From Marinomonas spartinae (GTDB lineage: Bacteria > Pseudomonadota > Gammaproteobacteria > Pseudomonadales > Marinomonadaceae), in contig NZ_JAEMUI010000005.1 of the NCBI RefSeq assembly GCF_016461715.1, positions 124,001 to 188,000 of the forward strand: a DNA stretch of 64,000 nucleotides, written 5' to 3'. The translations under genes and the position numbers were made by a program. Positions 17,795-27,440 of the stretch are shown in pieces; positions within the stretch are counted from its first letter, which is position 1, and every line of letters begins with the position of its first letter. The notes beneath the pieces are model-generated. The model had not been told where the DNA came from and did no database searches. It saw only the letters and a program-made list of their open reading frames with translations.

Positions 17795-18592
17795 TTAGGG
17801 TAAAATATAAACAAAGGAAACACGATCCTGACCAAGCGACGTTCGTCCCATATCAGCCACATTAATAAAGCGCACTTTAGCCTGTAATCTCTCGCCGATC
17901 CCTAGTTGTATCTGTTTAATAAACTGATCCCCTCGAGACAAGGCACTATACCCTGCTTCAGCCTTACTGGAGACATACCCCACAACGTGTTGACTCGGCA
18001 ACAAATCGCTTAAAAAACGACGAATTCTTGGAATATCCTGGACATCAAACTGTGCTGCCACCTCAAAATCCGCCTTACCGGTTGCATTGGTAGAAATATC
18101 GCTTATCCATACCATTATGTCACCGGCACCACGTTGATTAATATACAGCACTTGATAATCCCCAAGGCCATCCTGCAATGACATCAACATTTGATTATCA
18201 TCAGCACCATACAACAAATACTGCTTAAAAAAATTATTAGCCCATGCATTACTGCTGCCACAGTTACGACCATCACATTCAAACAACAGGCGCCTATCTC
18301 CCTTGAGCATCACGGATTTGTAATAAGCCAATACACTGCTTAAGGGTTCATTTCGATTAATTTTATACAAGGAGTAACTATTTTCACCTTTCACCCGAAT
18401 CACTGACTCTGGCTCCCAGCCACGACCAGATCGACGAATCTTTCCTAAGGGTACTTCAATTAAAGACACGTCATCAGTACCACTTTTTACTAACTGAGCC
18501 CCTCGGTAAGGCTCAATATTCGCTAAATCCGCCAACGCGATGCTACTCACCAACATTGAACATGCAATCATAACTTTCTTAAAATTGACCAT
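17795..18592 (-). CDS. DUF4892 domain-containing exported protein
   Basis: The 265-residue product begins with a signal peptide (KKVMIACSMLVSSIALA, cut near residue 22) and is otherwise soluble, so should be periplasmic. It fits the DUF4892 family, with the stretches IEPYRGAQLVKSG and FECDGRNCGSSNAWANN, the latter with two cysteines. The C-terminal part resembles the periplasmic OmpA-like layout common in this family but is short of a full OmpA motif. The ATG at 18592 has a TAAGG site; a longer frame to 18643 overlaps the preceding hydrolase gene and adds no signal sequence. Function unknown. Confidence 0.82.
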   Translation of the reverse strand: MVNFKKVMIACSMLVSSIALADLANIEPYRGAQLVKSGTDDVSLIEVPLGKIRRSGRGWEPESVIRVKGENSYSLYKINRNEPLSSVLAYYKSVMLKGDRRLLFECDGRNCGSSNAWANNFFKQYLLYGADDNQMLMSLQDGLGDYQVLYINQRGAGDIMVWISDISTNATGKADFEVAAQFDVQDIPRIRRFLSDLLPSQHVVGYVSSKAEAGYSALSRGDQFIKQIQLGIGERLQAKVRFINVADMGRTSLGQDRVSFVYILP

Positions 18593-18629
18593 GAGCCTTA
18601 CCTGCCAGCTAAACCACCATTGTGCGGTG

Positions 18630-19499
18630 TTAGTTTTGATCAATGAACTTCCTCACTTCCTCTGCAACCGTTGGCGCCGTATCACGCTCCAGATGAAAAT
18701 GATGATTCCCTTCTAACCATTTAAGTTTAATCCAAGGAAATTGAGCAGCACGCGCTCTTACAAACGCCTCACCTTCCTGATTTGCATACACTCCCTCTTT
18801 GGCTACTAAGGACAAAGCAGGGCATTTTATTTCAGCAATAAGCGCCGCTACACCCTCTTCATCCATTCTATAAGGGGATGGAAAAGACAACTTATGATCA
18901 TGACGCCACCCCCAAAGATTGTCATCGGTTAGAATCGCCCCACGCTCAACCAATTCATTAGCCGCCTCACGGGACAAACTGGTAAAGCCATACATTCGAG
19001 CACTGACCATATCATCCAGAGTTTCGTAGCGAGCAAAGCGACCTTCGCGATGTTTTGCCATACGCTGAATAGCACGTTGCAGCATAGCAACACGCTCCGC
19101 AGGTTTCGTTGTCAAAGGCCCCATATTATCCAGCACCACCAAACCACGCACTTTTTCTGGAGCGATTGCAGCAACAATCATGGCGACCGCCCCTCCCATA
19201 CTATGACCAATCAACCAAGTGCTTTGATTCGATAAATTCAGAATGGAAACGACGTCTAAAGCATAATCCCAAAGATGATAAAACGATCCTGCCGCACGAT
19301 GATCCGATAAACCATGCCCGGCAAAATCAATAGAGCTATGAGTAAAGCCAGACAAATAAGGAGTGAGACAATTAAAACTGGCGGCATTATCCAGCCAACC
19401 ATGCAAACATAAAACTTTGACCGCAGAAGGGTTGGATGACAACGTTTGCAACCCTGCGATTTTGGTGTGAGCCAGATTAAAAACTACATCACTCCCCAT
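18630..19499 (-). CDS. Alpha/beta hydrolase
   Basis: A soluble 289-residue alpha/beta-hydrolase. It has the oxyanion segment VLCLHGWLDNAASF (about 29-42), the nucleophile elbow GHSMGG with Ser100 and a late catalytic His in EGNHHFHLE (about 270). It resembles esterases of the haloalkane-dehalogenase-like branch, but the substrate cannot be named. It precedes DUF4892 by 37 bases and follows sixA by 84, so it could be in one unit with the genes from gpsA to the patatin-like gene. Confidence 0.9.
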   Translation of the reverse strand: MGSDVVFNLAHTKIAGLQTLSSNPSAVKVLCLHGWLDNAASFNCLTPYLSGFTHSSIDFAGHGLSDHRAAGSFYHLWDYALDVVSILNLSNQSTWLIGHSMGGAVAMIVAAIAPEKVRGLVVLDNMGPLTTKPAERVAMLQRAIQRMAKHREGRFARYETLDDMVSARMYGFTSLSREAANELVERGAILTDDNLWGWRHDHKLSFPSPYRMDEEGVAALIAEIKCPALSLVAKEGVYANQEGEAFVRARAAQFPWIKLKWLEGNHHFHLERDTAPTVAEEVRKFIDQN

Positions 19500-19583
19500 G
19501 AAACCTACTCCTTAAAACAACATACATAACACGACATTCAAAATGACTTAAGAGGCCTCTTCTCGCAGCTAACAACCAACGTC

Positions 19584-20081
19584 TCACTGAGGAATAAACC
19601 ACCGGAATTGACAGCAAGCCGTGGCAAAAAGCTCACCTTCAAGGGCGGCTAATGATGCCGTCATCATTGAAAAATCATGTGGCAACGGCGCATCCGACAA
19701 CAAATCAACCAATTGATAAGCAAATGGCTGATGAGTCACCAATAAAATAGACTCATAGGGCTGTTCATTTAGCCATAACGCCACATCTAAGGCTTTTCCG
19801 CTCGGCGTAATCAGCTGGCATGTTTGCCCTTCCAAAGGCGAATCATTGTCGTCGTTGATTTGATTTAGCTCCGTTAAAAAATGCTGCGCCGTTTGTTGAG
19901 CTCGAACATACGGACTAACAAAGACAGCATCCAACCGGTCACCTTTTTCTCGAAACGCTCCAGCCGTTGCAATCACTTCCTCGACACCAAGAGGCGTTAA
20001 CTCGCGAAAAGCATCTTTATCAAAACCATAAGCCTGCGCATTACCATGACGCAGTACATATAAACGCTTAGTTTTGCTCAT
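19584..20081 (-). CDS. sixA: Phosphohistidine phosphatase SixA-like
   Basis: This is a small histidine-phosphatase domain protein (165 residues). It begins LYVLRHGNAQ with the RHG motif at 11-13, the nucleophile being His12. It also has FVSPYVRAQQTA and the second histidine in LLVTHQPF. E. coli SixA, of about the same length, removes phosphate from histidine in the nitrogen-related phosphotransferase chain. Its start lies 14 bases inside the DUF4389 gene, and gpsA precedes that gene, so all three are likely co-transcribed. Confidence 0.88.
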   Translation of the reverse strand: MSKTKRLYVLRHGNAQAYGFDKDAFRELTPLGVEEVIATAGAFREKGDRLDAVFVSPYVRAQQTAQHFLTELNQINDDNDSPLEGQTCQLITPSGKALDVALWLNEQPYESILLVTHQPFAYQLVDLLSDAPLPHDFSMMTASLAALEGELFATACCQFRWFIPQ

Positions 20082-20352
20082 CAGTATTCACCTTAGGCCA
20101 AGGCTGAAATGGAAAGGGTTTTTCCTCGTCTTCAAACGACAAAAAGCGACATGCCTGACGAATAAACATACTCACGCTTGTCAGCCAACCAGATAGCATC
20201 TCAGCCTTTGATGAAGTGAGCAATCTTATGAGACTCACCACCACTATCAGTGCGCCAAACACTGTCAAGGCAATATTTAAAATCAACCAATACAACACCA
20301 TATAAATTAATCGTAACCAAAAACCTTGATCGGTATAACTTGGCTTAGCCAT
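20068..20352 (-). CDS. DUF4389 domain-containing membrane protein
   Basis: A 94-residue protein with one or two hydrophobic segments (residues about 10-45, WLRLIYMVLYWLILNIALT) followed by an amphipathic stretch and a short acidic tail. This is the layout of DUF4389 proteins, of unknown function. The ATG at 20352 has an AAGGAG site with 7-base spacing, so the 16-codon upstream extension is not used. It overlaps the gpsA stop by 8 bases and the sixA start by 14, pointing to coupled translation. Confidence 0.85.
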   Translation of the reverse strand: MAKPSYTDQGFWLRLIYMVLYWLILNIALTVFGALIVVVSLIRLLTSSKAEMLSGWLTSVSMFIRQACRFLSFEDEEKPFPFQPWPKVNTDEQN

Positions 20353-21379
20353 GTTTTGTCTCCTTATCTGTCGCAAACTCGACATCCCATTTTTGCTCAC
20401 CTGTCATCATTGAGCCAATTAAAGTATCCAGTTTAGCACCATCAAATAAAAGCCTAGACAAACCCACTGCCAATGGCATATACAACTGATGCTTACTTGC
20501 TTCCTCGACCACCATACGTAGCGTATTCACCCCTTCGGCCACTTCGCCAATTTCTTCTACAGCAGACTCAAGAGATTGCCCGGATCCGATCGCAAAACCC
20601 ACACGATAATTACGACTCAATGGAGAAGAGCAAGTGGCAATCAAGTCTCCCATACCTGCCAACCCTAAAAAGGTCATCGGATTCGCACCAAAATGCACAG
20701 CAAAACGGCTCATTTCCGCCAAGCTGCGAGTCATGATCATTGCCATGGTGTTTTCACCCACTTTAAGCGCTTTCGCTAAACCACACACAATGGCATAAAT
20801 ATTTTTTAACGCCCCAGCCAACTCGACCCCAGTGCTGTCTGCGTTTTCATACACGCGAAATGTCTTCGACTTAAGCAGCTCAATCACTCGAGCACGAACC
20901 TTCTCATCATTGCTGGCAATCACCGATCCAGTGATTTGACCCGCCGCAATCTCCTTTGCCAGATTAGGACCACTTAACACACCAATTTTTTGCGTAGCCG
21001 GGTTGCGACGTAAAATATCACTCATCAGCTCAAAACGATTTGGATTAAAACCTTTTGTAGTGCTAATAAGCATCTTATCCGCCGTTAACAAAGGCGCGAT
21101 TCGCTCAACCACTTGTTCAAATGATTTAGAAGGGATAGAGACAAAAACAGTATCGCTGTCTTTGATCGCTTGTTCTAAGTTACTGGTCGCCAGTAACTCA
21201 TGATGCAGTTCCGCACCAGGCAGATAACGACTATTTAAACCTGTCAGATTAATTTCTTCTACCTGCTGCTCATTGCGCATCCACTGGCTCACCTGATAGC
21301 CATTATTCGCCATAATATTCGCCAAGGCGGTACCAAAACTGCCGCCACCTAATACGCAAACTGACTGCTTTTTTATCAT
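20345..21379 (-). CDS. gpsA: Glycerol-3-phosphate dehydrogenase [NAD(P)+]
   Basis: GpsA reduces dihydroxyacetone phosphate to sn-glycerol 3-phosphate, the backbone for phospholipids. The 344-residue protein has the dinucleotide-binding motif GGGSFGTALA (11-20), the STTKGF segment, SGPNLAKEI and the catalytic lysine in VELAGALKNIYAI (about 196). The upstream AGGAAAAAGG ribosome-binding region supports the ATG at 21379. The substrate link to plsX at 14-15 kb is pathway knowledge, as the two are not in one operon. Confidence 0.96.
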   Translation of the reverse strand: MIKKQSVCVLGGGSFGTALANIMANNGYQVSQWMRNEQQVEEINLTGLNSRYLPGAELHHELLATSNLEQAIKDSDTVFVSIPSKSFEQVVERIAPLLTADKMLISTTKGFNPNRFELMSDILRRNPATQKIGVLSGPNLAKEIAAGQITGSVIASNDEKVRARVIELLKSKTFRVYENADSTGVELAGALKNIYAIVCGLAKALKVGENTMAMIMTRSLAEMSRFAVHFGANPMTFLGLAGMGDLIATCSSPLSRNYRVGFAIGSGQSLESAVEEIGEVAEGVNTLRMVVEEASKHQLYMPLAVGLSRLLFDGAKLDTLIGSMMTGEQKWDVEFATDKETKHG

Positions 21380-21504
21380 CCTTTTTCCTACAATTTTTAC
21401 TCGCGTGTTCTCACAGAATATAAACCTACTTTTCGGCGAGAAAGCTAATATTTATACGTTAAGAAGACCTAATATCATTATTTACCGAGCCCACTCTGTT
21501 CTTG

Positions 21505-22926
21505 TTATGAAGAGCAGCTCACCTCTAATGACTTACCCCAGTCTGGCGCTCTTTGCGCCAACTGCTCATTCTCTACATGCTCGTCAAACGGCGCATTTAG
21601 CACCGATAACAAACGACGAAAAGGCAAATAATCACCCTGCTCTGCGGCGACAATGACTTCGTGAGCAAGGTAGTTTCGCAATATATATTTGGGGTTGACT
21701 TGCTGCATTTGCAAACTGATTTGTTGCCAGCTTGCATTTTCTTGTTCACGGGCTTGCTGATACTGTGCGAGCCACTGAGACATTCGTTCTCTATCAATGA
21801 CCTCATCCAGCACGATATGAGAATTATCAGGCGTCAATTTACTCAATAAACGGAAAAAGATGCTGTAGTCCATTTTCTCGGCAGCCAATATGGCAAACAA
21901 ACTTGGTAACAGAGTCTCCAACTGCTGCGTATTAGTTATGCCCATCTTCGCCTTCATCAAATTTTCATAATGCGACTGCAATTCAGGCTCATAATGCTGC
22001 AAAATAGCAATCAGTTGCTCACGCTCAAGCAGCCGAGAAAAACAACGCATCAAACAGTTTAAATTCCACAAACCGATACTTGGCTGCCTAGAAAACGCGT
22101 AGCGTCCTTCGTAATCGGAATGATTACAAATCCAGTCCGGCTCATAATCCTCCATAAAACCATATGGGCCATAATCAATGGTTTCACCGGTAAACGAAAA
22201 ATTATCGGTGTTCATGACGCCGTGCTGAAACCCAACAGCCTGCCACTTAGCAATCATTCTGGCGGTCCGTTTCACCACTTCAATTAGCATATTTTCAAGC
22301 GGCGCGTCTGTAGCTAAACACTGTGCGTAATAATGCTCAAGACAGTAGTCAAGTAACGCCTTGAGTTCATCATCTCTACGTTGATAAAAGAAAAACTCAA
22401 AATGCCCAAAGCGAATATGCCCTTGTGCCGTACGCAATAGCATAGCGCCTTTTTCGGGCGTTTCACGATACACAGGCTGTTCGCTGTCAAACAAGGCCAA
22501 AGCGCGGGAAGTAGGAATCGACAATGCATGCATTGCCTCACTGGCCAGATACTCACGAATACAAGAACGCAGTACCGCCCGACCATCGCCACGACGAGAA
22601 TAAGGTGTTGGGCCCGCCCCCTTCATATGAAGGTCTTGCAAAAGACCACGATCATCACGTACTTCGCCCAACAAAACCCCTCTGCCATCGCCTAACTGAG
22701 GAGAAAAACCACCAAACTGATGGCCAGCATATACCATACTTAAGGCTTGTTCTATTGGCGCTTCACCGCTCAAAAGAGACTTGATTTCAGGAGATTTAAT
22801 GTCGATAGACAGAGAGTGAGCAAGTTCCTGATTGAATTCAACCAAGCGCTGCTGAAGAAGTGGCTGGATGTGCGTCTTGGCAAAAAACGCTTCACCCAAA
22901 CCCGCAAAGTGGTGCTCTAAGTTCAT
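21505..22926 (-). CDS. selO: Protein adenylyltransferase SelO (YdiU/UPF0061)
   Basis: SelO is a pseudokinase-fold enzyme that transfers AMP to proteins and is linked to redox homeostasis. The 473 residues match the family length (478 in E. coli). Visible family motifs are YAGHQFGGFSPQLGDGRG (about 66-83), MKGAGPTPYSRRGDGRAVLR, HGVMNTDNFS with the metal-binding residues, and DYGPYGFMEDY. The C terminus ends SCSS, as in E. coli YdiU. It appears to be a single-gene unit between gpsA and the helicase gene. Confidence 0.95.
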   Translation of the reverse strand: MNLEHHFAGLGEAFFAKTHIQPLLQQRLVEFNQELAHSLSIDIKSPEIKSLLSGEAPIEQALSMVYAGHQFGGFSPQLGDGRGVLLGEVRDDRGLLQDLHMKGAGPTPYSRRGDGRAVLRSCIREYLASEAMHALSIPTSRALALFDSEQPVYRETPEKGAMLLRTAQGHIRFGHFEFFFYQRRDDELKALLDYCLEHYYAQCLATDAPLENMLIEVVKRTARMIAKWQAVGFQHGVMNTDNFSFTGETIDYGPYGFMEDYEPDWICNHSDYEGRYAFSRQPSIGLWNLNCLMRCFSRLLEREQLIAILQHYEPELQSHYENLMKAKMGITNTQQLETLLPSLFAILAAEKMDYSIFFRLLSKLTPDNSHIVLDEVIDRERMSQWLAQYQQAREQENASWQQISLQMQQVNPKYILRNYLAHEVIVAAEQGDYLPFRRLLSVLNAPFDEHVENEQLAQRAPDWGKSLEVSCSS

Positions 22927-22941
22927 AGGTACTCACTTGAT

Positions 22942-22989
22942 AAGCCTTTTACACAATGGCATTCGCTATACACATATTGTAAAAGGCTT
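22942..22989. repeat. Long inverted repeat between DEAD-box helicase gene and selO
   Basis: A 12-base perfect stem (AAGCCTTTTACA with TGTAAAAGGCTT) encloses a 24-base loop. It lies in the 80-base gap after the helicase stop and before selO on the minus strand. No T run follows on the minus strand, so it is not a standard terminator; it may be a processing or stability hairpin. Confidence 0.5.
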
Positions 22990-23006
22990 TTAATGTAAGA
23001 AAAGTA

Positions 23007-24359
23007 TTAAAGTGCCGTATTCACCATATATTCACAACGTATACTTTCACCCACGACCTTTTCAATTTCAGGAATCAAAAAGGCGTCATCTTCACTGGCA
23101 AAACTGACTGCTTTACCAGTCTCCCCGCCACGACCAGTACGACCAATACGGTGCACATAGTCTTCTGGGTCTTCCGGTAAAGCATAGTTAACAACCAGTT
23201 CAATATTATCCACGTGAATACCACGCCCGGCGACATCCGTTGCTACTAATACTTGAATAATGCCTTCTTTGAAGTTTTTCAATGTTTTGACACGTTTATC
23301 TTGCGCCACTTCACCCGACAGAATTGCACAATTAATATTCGCTTTTCTGAGTTTCTCATAAAGGTCGCGGGTTTCATCACGACGATTCGCGAAAATAATC
23401 GTTCTCTGATTGTTATTACCTTCAATCAACTGCTGCAGAACAGGCCATTTCTGCTCGGCCTCCACCGTATAAATCACTTGATCAATATTCTGGTTTGTCG
23501 CTTCTTTTGGTACAACAGAGACTTCTTTCGGAAAGAACGTCCATTGGCGTGCTAATACCTGAATATCTTTTGGAAAAGTCGCACTAAACAGCATCGTTTG
23601 GCGCTTCTCTTTATGGGGTGTCATGCGAATAATGCTTTTGACATCCGGAATAAAACCCATTGACAACATACGGTCAGCTTCATCCAACACTAAGCATTCC
23701 ACCTGATTTAACATAACTTTTTTGCTGCGAGCAAAATCCAACAAACGACCAGGTGTCGCCACAAGAATATCCACATTCTCGTTTTCTAAAGCTTGCTTTT
23801 GCTTTTCATAGCTCATACCACCCACCAAAGAGACCACATTCAAATGGCAATTTGACGTCAATTTCTCCGCTTCATCGGCAATCTGTAACGCCAGCTCACG
23901 GGTTGGTGCGATAATCAAGCCACGGGCAAAGTGATTAGCACGTTTGCCCTCTAGCGGATAATCTAAAAAGTCACTGATCATGGCGATCAAAAAGGCAGCC
24001 GTTTTTCCGGTCCCTGTTTGCGCCTGTCCGATAATGTCATATCCCTTAATAGTCATTGGCAAGGTTTCTGCCTGAATTTCACTACAGTACTCAAACCCCA
24101 TTTCAGAAATGGATTTTAATACCCGGTCAGGCAGGTTTAAATCATGAAAGCGTAATTTACCGTCTACTTTTGGCACTTGAAACTGATCGATTGACCACAC
24201 TGAACCGTTATTTTCCATTTTTTCCGCCACTGAAGAAGCTGTTTGTGCAGACGCACTATTATTCGATTTGCTATTTTTGTTCGGGCGCTTATTAGAGCGG
24301 CGCGGACGCTTAGGTCTTGTTTTTTTCTCTGGAGCGGATTCTGTTGTTTGGTTTTCCAT
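23007..24359 (-). CDS. DEAD-box ATP-dependent RNA helicase (RhlB-like)
   Basis: A 450-residue RNA helicase with all core motifs: Q motif (about 91-97), Walker A AQTGTGKT (113-120), PTRELALQ, DEAD in LVLDEADRML, SAT in LFSATF, and HRIGRTGRGG near the C terminus. The first 55 residues are a very basic low-complexity tail (KKTRPKRPRRSNKRPNKN) that probably binds RNA. The closest branch seems to be the RhlB-like proteins of Pseudomonas, but the core alone does not settle whether it joins the degradosome. Confidence 0.92.
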   Translation of the reverse strand: MENQTTESAPEKKTRPKRPRRSNKRPNKNSKSNNSASAQTASSVAEKMENNGSVWSIDQFQVPKVDGKLRFHDLNLPDRVLKSISEMGFEYCSEIQAETLPMTIKGYDIIGQAQTGTGKTAAFLIAMISDFLDYPLEGKRANHFARGLIIAPTRELALQIADEAEKLTSNCHLNVVSLVGGMSYEKQKQALENENVDILVATPGRLLDFARSKKVMLNQVECLVLDEADRMLSMGFIPDVKSIIRMTPHKEKRQTMLFSATFPKDIQVLARQWTFFPKEVSVVPKEATNQNIDQVIYTVEAEQKWPVLQQLIEGNNNQRTIIFANRRDETRDLYEKLRKANINCAILSGEVAQDKRVKTLKNFKEGIIQVLVATDVAGRGIHVDNIELVVNYALPEDPEDYVHRIGRTGRGGETGKAVSFASEDDAFLIPEIEKVVGESIRCEYMVNTAL

Positions 24360-24497
24360 ATTGGAATCTATATTCTTCTATATTTTTGAATTTATGAAAC
24401 TTTGCGGGGAGTGTACCTAAATGATAGGTTTTTATCACCCCTTGCTTTGCTAAGTTGCACGTTTTCATACCCTATCGTAGGATTAAAAGACGACAAG

Positions 24498-26621
24498 CTA
24501 TACCATACGATACGGTGGGAGACTATCAATTAACTGTTGCCCGTAACGTTTTGTCTTGAGACGCTTATCCAATATATGGATTTCTCCCGAGTCTTTTTCA
24601 CTTCGCAACAAACGCCCCGTTGCTTGAACCAAGCGCAAAGAGGCATCTGGGATGGTAATTTCCATAAAGGGGTTGCCACCACGTTTTTGTATCCACTCAG
24701 CCAATGTGGCCTCAACGGGATCATCCGGTACCGCAAAAGGAATCTTAGCAATGTACACAGAGGTCAAATAACTACCAGGCAAGTCTACCCCTTCGGCAAA
24801 ACTGGCCAACCCAAATAGCAAACTGCCCTTACCTTCATCAATCCTAGCCCTATGAGAATCTAGAATCACCCGTTTAGACTGCTCGCCCTGAATAAGAAGA
24901 ATCTCTTGCAACCCAGCAGAAAGTGATTTAGCTACCTCCTCCATCTGACGACGCGAAGAAAACAGCACCAAACTCCCCTTATCAGTATGAACATGCTCAT
25001 TCAGATACGTCACAATCTCCGCAGTATGCTGATCCACACGATTTGGCTCATGCTCCATATTGGGCACCACCAATAGACCATTATTCTGGAAGTCAAACGG
25101 ACTTAACACCCGCAAATATTCACTTTCCCGAGGCACCCCTGAGCGCATATTAAAACGATGAAATTGATTCAGCGCGGTCAGTGTGGCCGATGTGACCACC
25201 GCTCCAAAGCACTTATCCCATAACTGCTGACGTAGCGTATTGGCCGCCAGAATTGGTGAACCACCAAGCTCAACATCTTGCTCCATCCCTTGCCCTATCA
25301 CCACTAACCAACGGGCATTAGGCGGAAAGTTTTGATCATCAACCGTAGAGTATAGACGCCATAACTCAATACATTGCTCTAAACGGCCTAAAATCACGCC
25401 CAAAATCGGCTGCCAAGTCTCCGCTGTTTCTGGGGTAATCCCCATTCCTTCGTTCTGTTTGGTTTTCTTACATTCATCCTGAATACTTTCGATATTATTG
25501 AACAGCTTCTGATAAGACGTCTGCAAACTGTAAGCCAATTGTCGCAACTCGTCCGGTATCACACCAAATTCAAAGCGGTGCTGATTATTGTCTTGATCCA
25601 ACCCTAAACCTTGTATGTAAGGCGCCAAACCTTGCTGAGCATACTGAATAAAATTCACAATACTCTGAATCTGCTGGGGGATTTTCAGCAATAACTGACC
25701 AGTTAAACTGACCGCATCGGTCAACTCCTGCTTCAAATTCACCAGGTTTTTCTCCAACTGGCGAAGCCAAGTAATACTTTGCTGTAAACGCACTTCATGA
25801 CGAAAGTGGCCAATGGCTTTATCAGGAAGGTGATGGCCTTCATCGAAGACATAGATGGTTTCTTTTGGTGGCGTAAGAATGGCGCCGCCGCCTAGAGATA
25901 AATCGGCTAATACAAGATCATGGTTGGCAACAATCACATCGGCAACCTCAATCTCAGCCCGTGCTTTAAAAAATGGACAGGCAGAATAATTAGCACAATT
26001 TCGGTTCGTGCATTGTTGGTGATCTGTCGTTAAGCGGCGCCAATCTTGATCGCGAATCACGCCTTCCCAATTATCTTTATCCCCGTCCCATTCGCCTTTA
26101 GATAACGCCACATCCATTTCTTGGTACAAAACCGTATTCACATCATCAGCTTGTAAATGCTGCTCAAACAGTCCTGCAAACATGTCCTCCATACCTTGAT
26201 CTTCCGAGCTTAAAAAGCTCTCAAGGTTGTTTAGACAGAGATAACGCCCACGTCCTTTTGCCAATGTATATTTGAAGCTTAATTCCGTGTGTGCAAGCAA
26301 GTTAGGCAGTTCTTTATGCAAAATTTGCTCTTGCAGAGCCACTGTTGCCGTAGAGATAATGAGTTTCAAGCCACGTGCTTTCGCTATTGGAATGGCCGCT
26401 AAACAATAAGACAGTGTCTTTCCGGTCCCCGTTCCAGCCTCAATGACCGCCACGTGCTTTTCGTCTAGCCGATTACCTTCGCTGTCTTGTTTGATATTCC
26501 CCAAAGTACGCGCGATTGCGCCGATCATCTGACGCTGACCAACTCGGGGTTTATGCTGTTTTGCTTCCAAAGAAGCACGATAAGCAAGATGAATTTGTGT
26601 TTTTAGTTCGTCTGAAAGCAT
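24498..26621 (-). CDS. dinG: ATP-dependent DNA helicase DinG
   Basis: DinG is an XPD-like 5' to 3' DNA helicase with an iron-sulfur cluster that resolves R-loops and is induced by DNA damage. The 707-residue protein has Walker A EAGTGTGKTLSY (about 61-72), four cysteines of the cluster in CTNRNCANYSAC and an upstream Cys, the DEGHH box in YVFDEGHHLPD, and late motifs QATGRLLRS. Length is close to E. coli DinG (716). It is divergent from lexA, sharing a region with two LexA boxes, so SOS control is expected. Confidence 0.95.
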   Translation of the reverse strand: MLSDELKTQIHLAYRASLEAKQHKPRVGQRQMIGAIARTLGNIKQDSEGNRLDEKHVAVIEAGTGTGKTLSYCLAAIPIAKARGLKLIISTATVALQEQILHKELPNLLAHTELSFKYTLAKGRGRYLCLNNLESFLSSEDQGMEDMFAGLFEQHLQADDVNTVLYQEMDVALSKGEWDGDKDNWEGVIRDQDWRRLTTDHQQCTNRNCANYSACPFFKARAEIEVADVIVANHDLVLADLSLGGGAILTPPKETIYVFDEGHHLPDKAIGHFRHEVRLQQSITWLRQLEKNLVNLKQELTDAVSLTGQLLLKIPQQIQSIVNFIQYAQQGLAPYIQGLGLDQDNNQHRFEFGVIPDELRQLAYSLQTSYQKLFNNIESIQDECKKTKQNEGMGITPETAETWQPILGVILGRLEQCIELWRLYSTVDDQNFPPNARWLVVIGQGMEQDVELGGSPILAANTLRQQLWDKCFGAVVTSATLTALNQFHRFNMRSGVPRESEYLRVLSPFDFQNNGLLVVPNMEHEPNRVDQHTAEIVTYLNEHVHTDKGSLVLFSSRRQMEEVAKSLSAGLQEILLIQGEQSKRVILDSHRARIDEGKGSLLFGLASFAEGVDLPGSYLTSVYIAKIPFAVPDDPVEATLAEWIQKRGGNPFMEITIPDASLRLVQATGRLLRSEKDSGEIHILDKRLKTKRYGQQLIDSLPPYRMV

Positions 26622-26648
26622 TTAAATTATTGAGAATCGTTGGTGATG

Positions 26649-26664
26649 CTGTATATAATAACAG
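26649..26664. promoter_or_regulatory. LexA (SOS) box 1
   Basis: CTGTATATAATAACAG matches the gammaproteobacterial LexA consensus CTG-N10-CAG with an AT-rich core. It lies 28 bases before the dinG start and 28 bases before the lexA start, so LexA bound here should repress both genes. Confidence 0.92.
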
Positions 26665-26667
26665 TTA

Positions 26668-26683
26668 CTGTATAAACAACCAG
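26668..26683. promoter_or_regulatory. LexA (SOS) box 2
   Basis: CTGTATAAACAACCAG is a second CTG-N10-CAG site, 3 bases after the first. Two adjacent boxes upstream of lexA also occur in E. coli and give cooperative autoregulation. It ends 8 bases before the lexA ATG. Confidence 0.88.
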
Positions 26684-26691
26684 ATGGCCCT

Positions 26692-27315
26692 ATGATTAAA
26701 TTAACCAAAAGACAATCTGACGTACTAGAAACCATTCGCGAATTTATTAGCGAAACCGGCTTTCCTCCAACACGTGCAGAAATCGCAGGTCGCTTAGGCT
26801 TTAAATCGCCCAATGCCGCCGAAGAACACCTGAAGGCCCTTGCCAAAAAAGGTGCCATCAAAATGCTCTCTGGCGCATCCCGAGGCATTCAATTAATTGA
26901 AGACTCTGTCGAGGCTGCCAACGACGAAGAGCTTGGCCTACCCGTCATTGGCAAAGTGGCCGCGGGCTTTCCAATTCTTGCACAAGAAAACATCGCATCA
27001 CATGTGAGCGTGCCGCCTAATATGTTTTCCCCTAAAGCGGATTACTTTTTATCTGTCTCCGGCACCAGTATGAAAAATATTGGCATTATGGAGGGCGATC
27101 TCTTGGCTGTCCATAAAACCACTACCATTCGCAATGGTCAGATCGTTGTTGCCCGCATTGGCGATGAGGTCACGGTTAAGCGTTTCTATCAAAAAGGCAG
27201 TCAAGTACGTCTACAACCCGAGAATGAAGAATTTGACGATATTCTTGTTGATCTGGAAAGCGAAGAGTTTGCCATCGAAGGCTTATCTGTCGGTGTCATA
27301 AGACAAACCGTTTAA
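26692..27315 (+). CDS. lexA: LexA repressor, SOS regulator
   Basis: LexA represses DNA-damage genes and cleaves itself when RecA is active. The 207-residue protein has an N-terminal winged helix (about 1-70, [20 protein letters not shown]), the cleavage bond Ala91-Gly92 in VAAGFPI, catalytic Ser126 in SGTSMKN and Lys163 in VTVKRF. The spacing matches E. coli LexA (202 residues). The SOS boxes upstream show autoregulation. sulA, which follows lexA in Pseudomonas, is not present. Confidence 0.97.
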   Translation: MIKLTKRQSDVLETIREFISETGFPPTRAEIAGRLGFKSPNAAEEHLKALAKKGAIKMLSGASRGIQLIEDSVEAANDEELGLPVIGKVAAGFPILAQENIASHVSVPPNMFSPKADYFLSVSGTSMKNIGIMEGDLLAVHKTTTIRNGQIVVARIGDEVTVKRFYQKGSQVRLQPENEEFDDILVDLESEEFAIEGLSVGVIRQTV

Positions 27316-27396
27316 GCTAATACCTTAAGCTAACCCGGCACATATTCTAACAGATAAAGATGAGGCCGACCTAACCAACCATTAATAGGCGGCCAA

Positions 27397-27428
27397 GAAA
27401 AATGCGAAGCCATGGCTTCGCATTTTTT
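27397..27428. terminator. Bidirectional terminator after lexA
   Basis: A stem of about 11 bases (AAAATGCGAAGC with GCTTCGCATTTT) with a four-base CATG loop is flanked by A and T runs. It can end lexA on the plus strand and the topA-derived transcript on the minus strand. Confidence 0.88.
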
Positions 27429-27440
27429 ATATCGTCCTGA

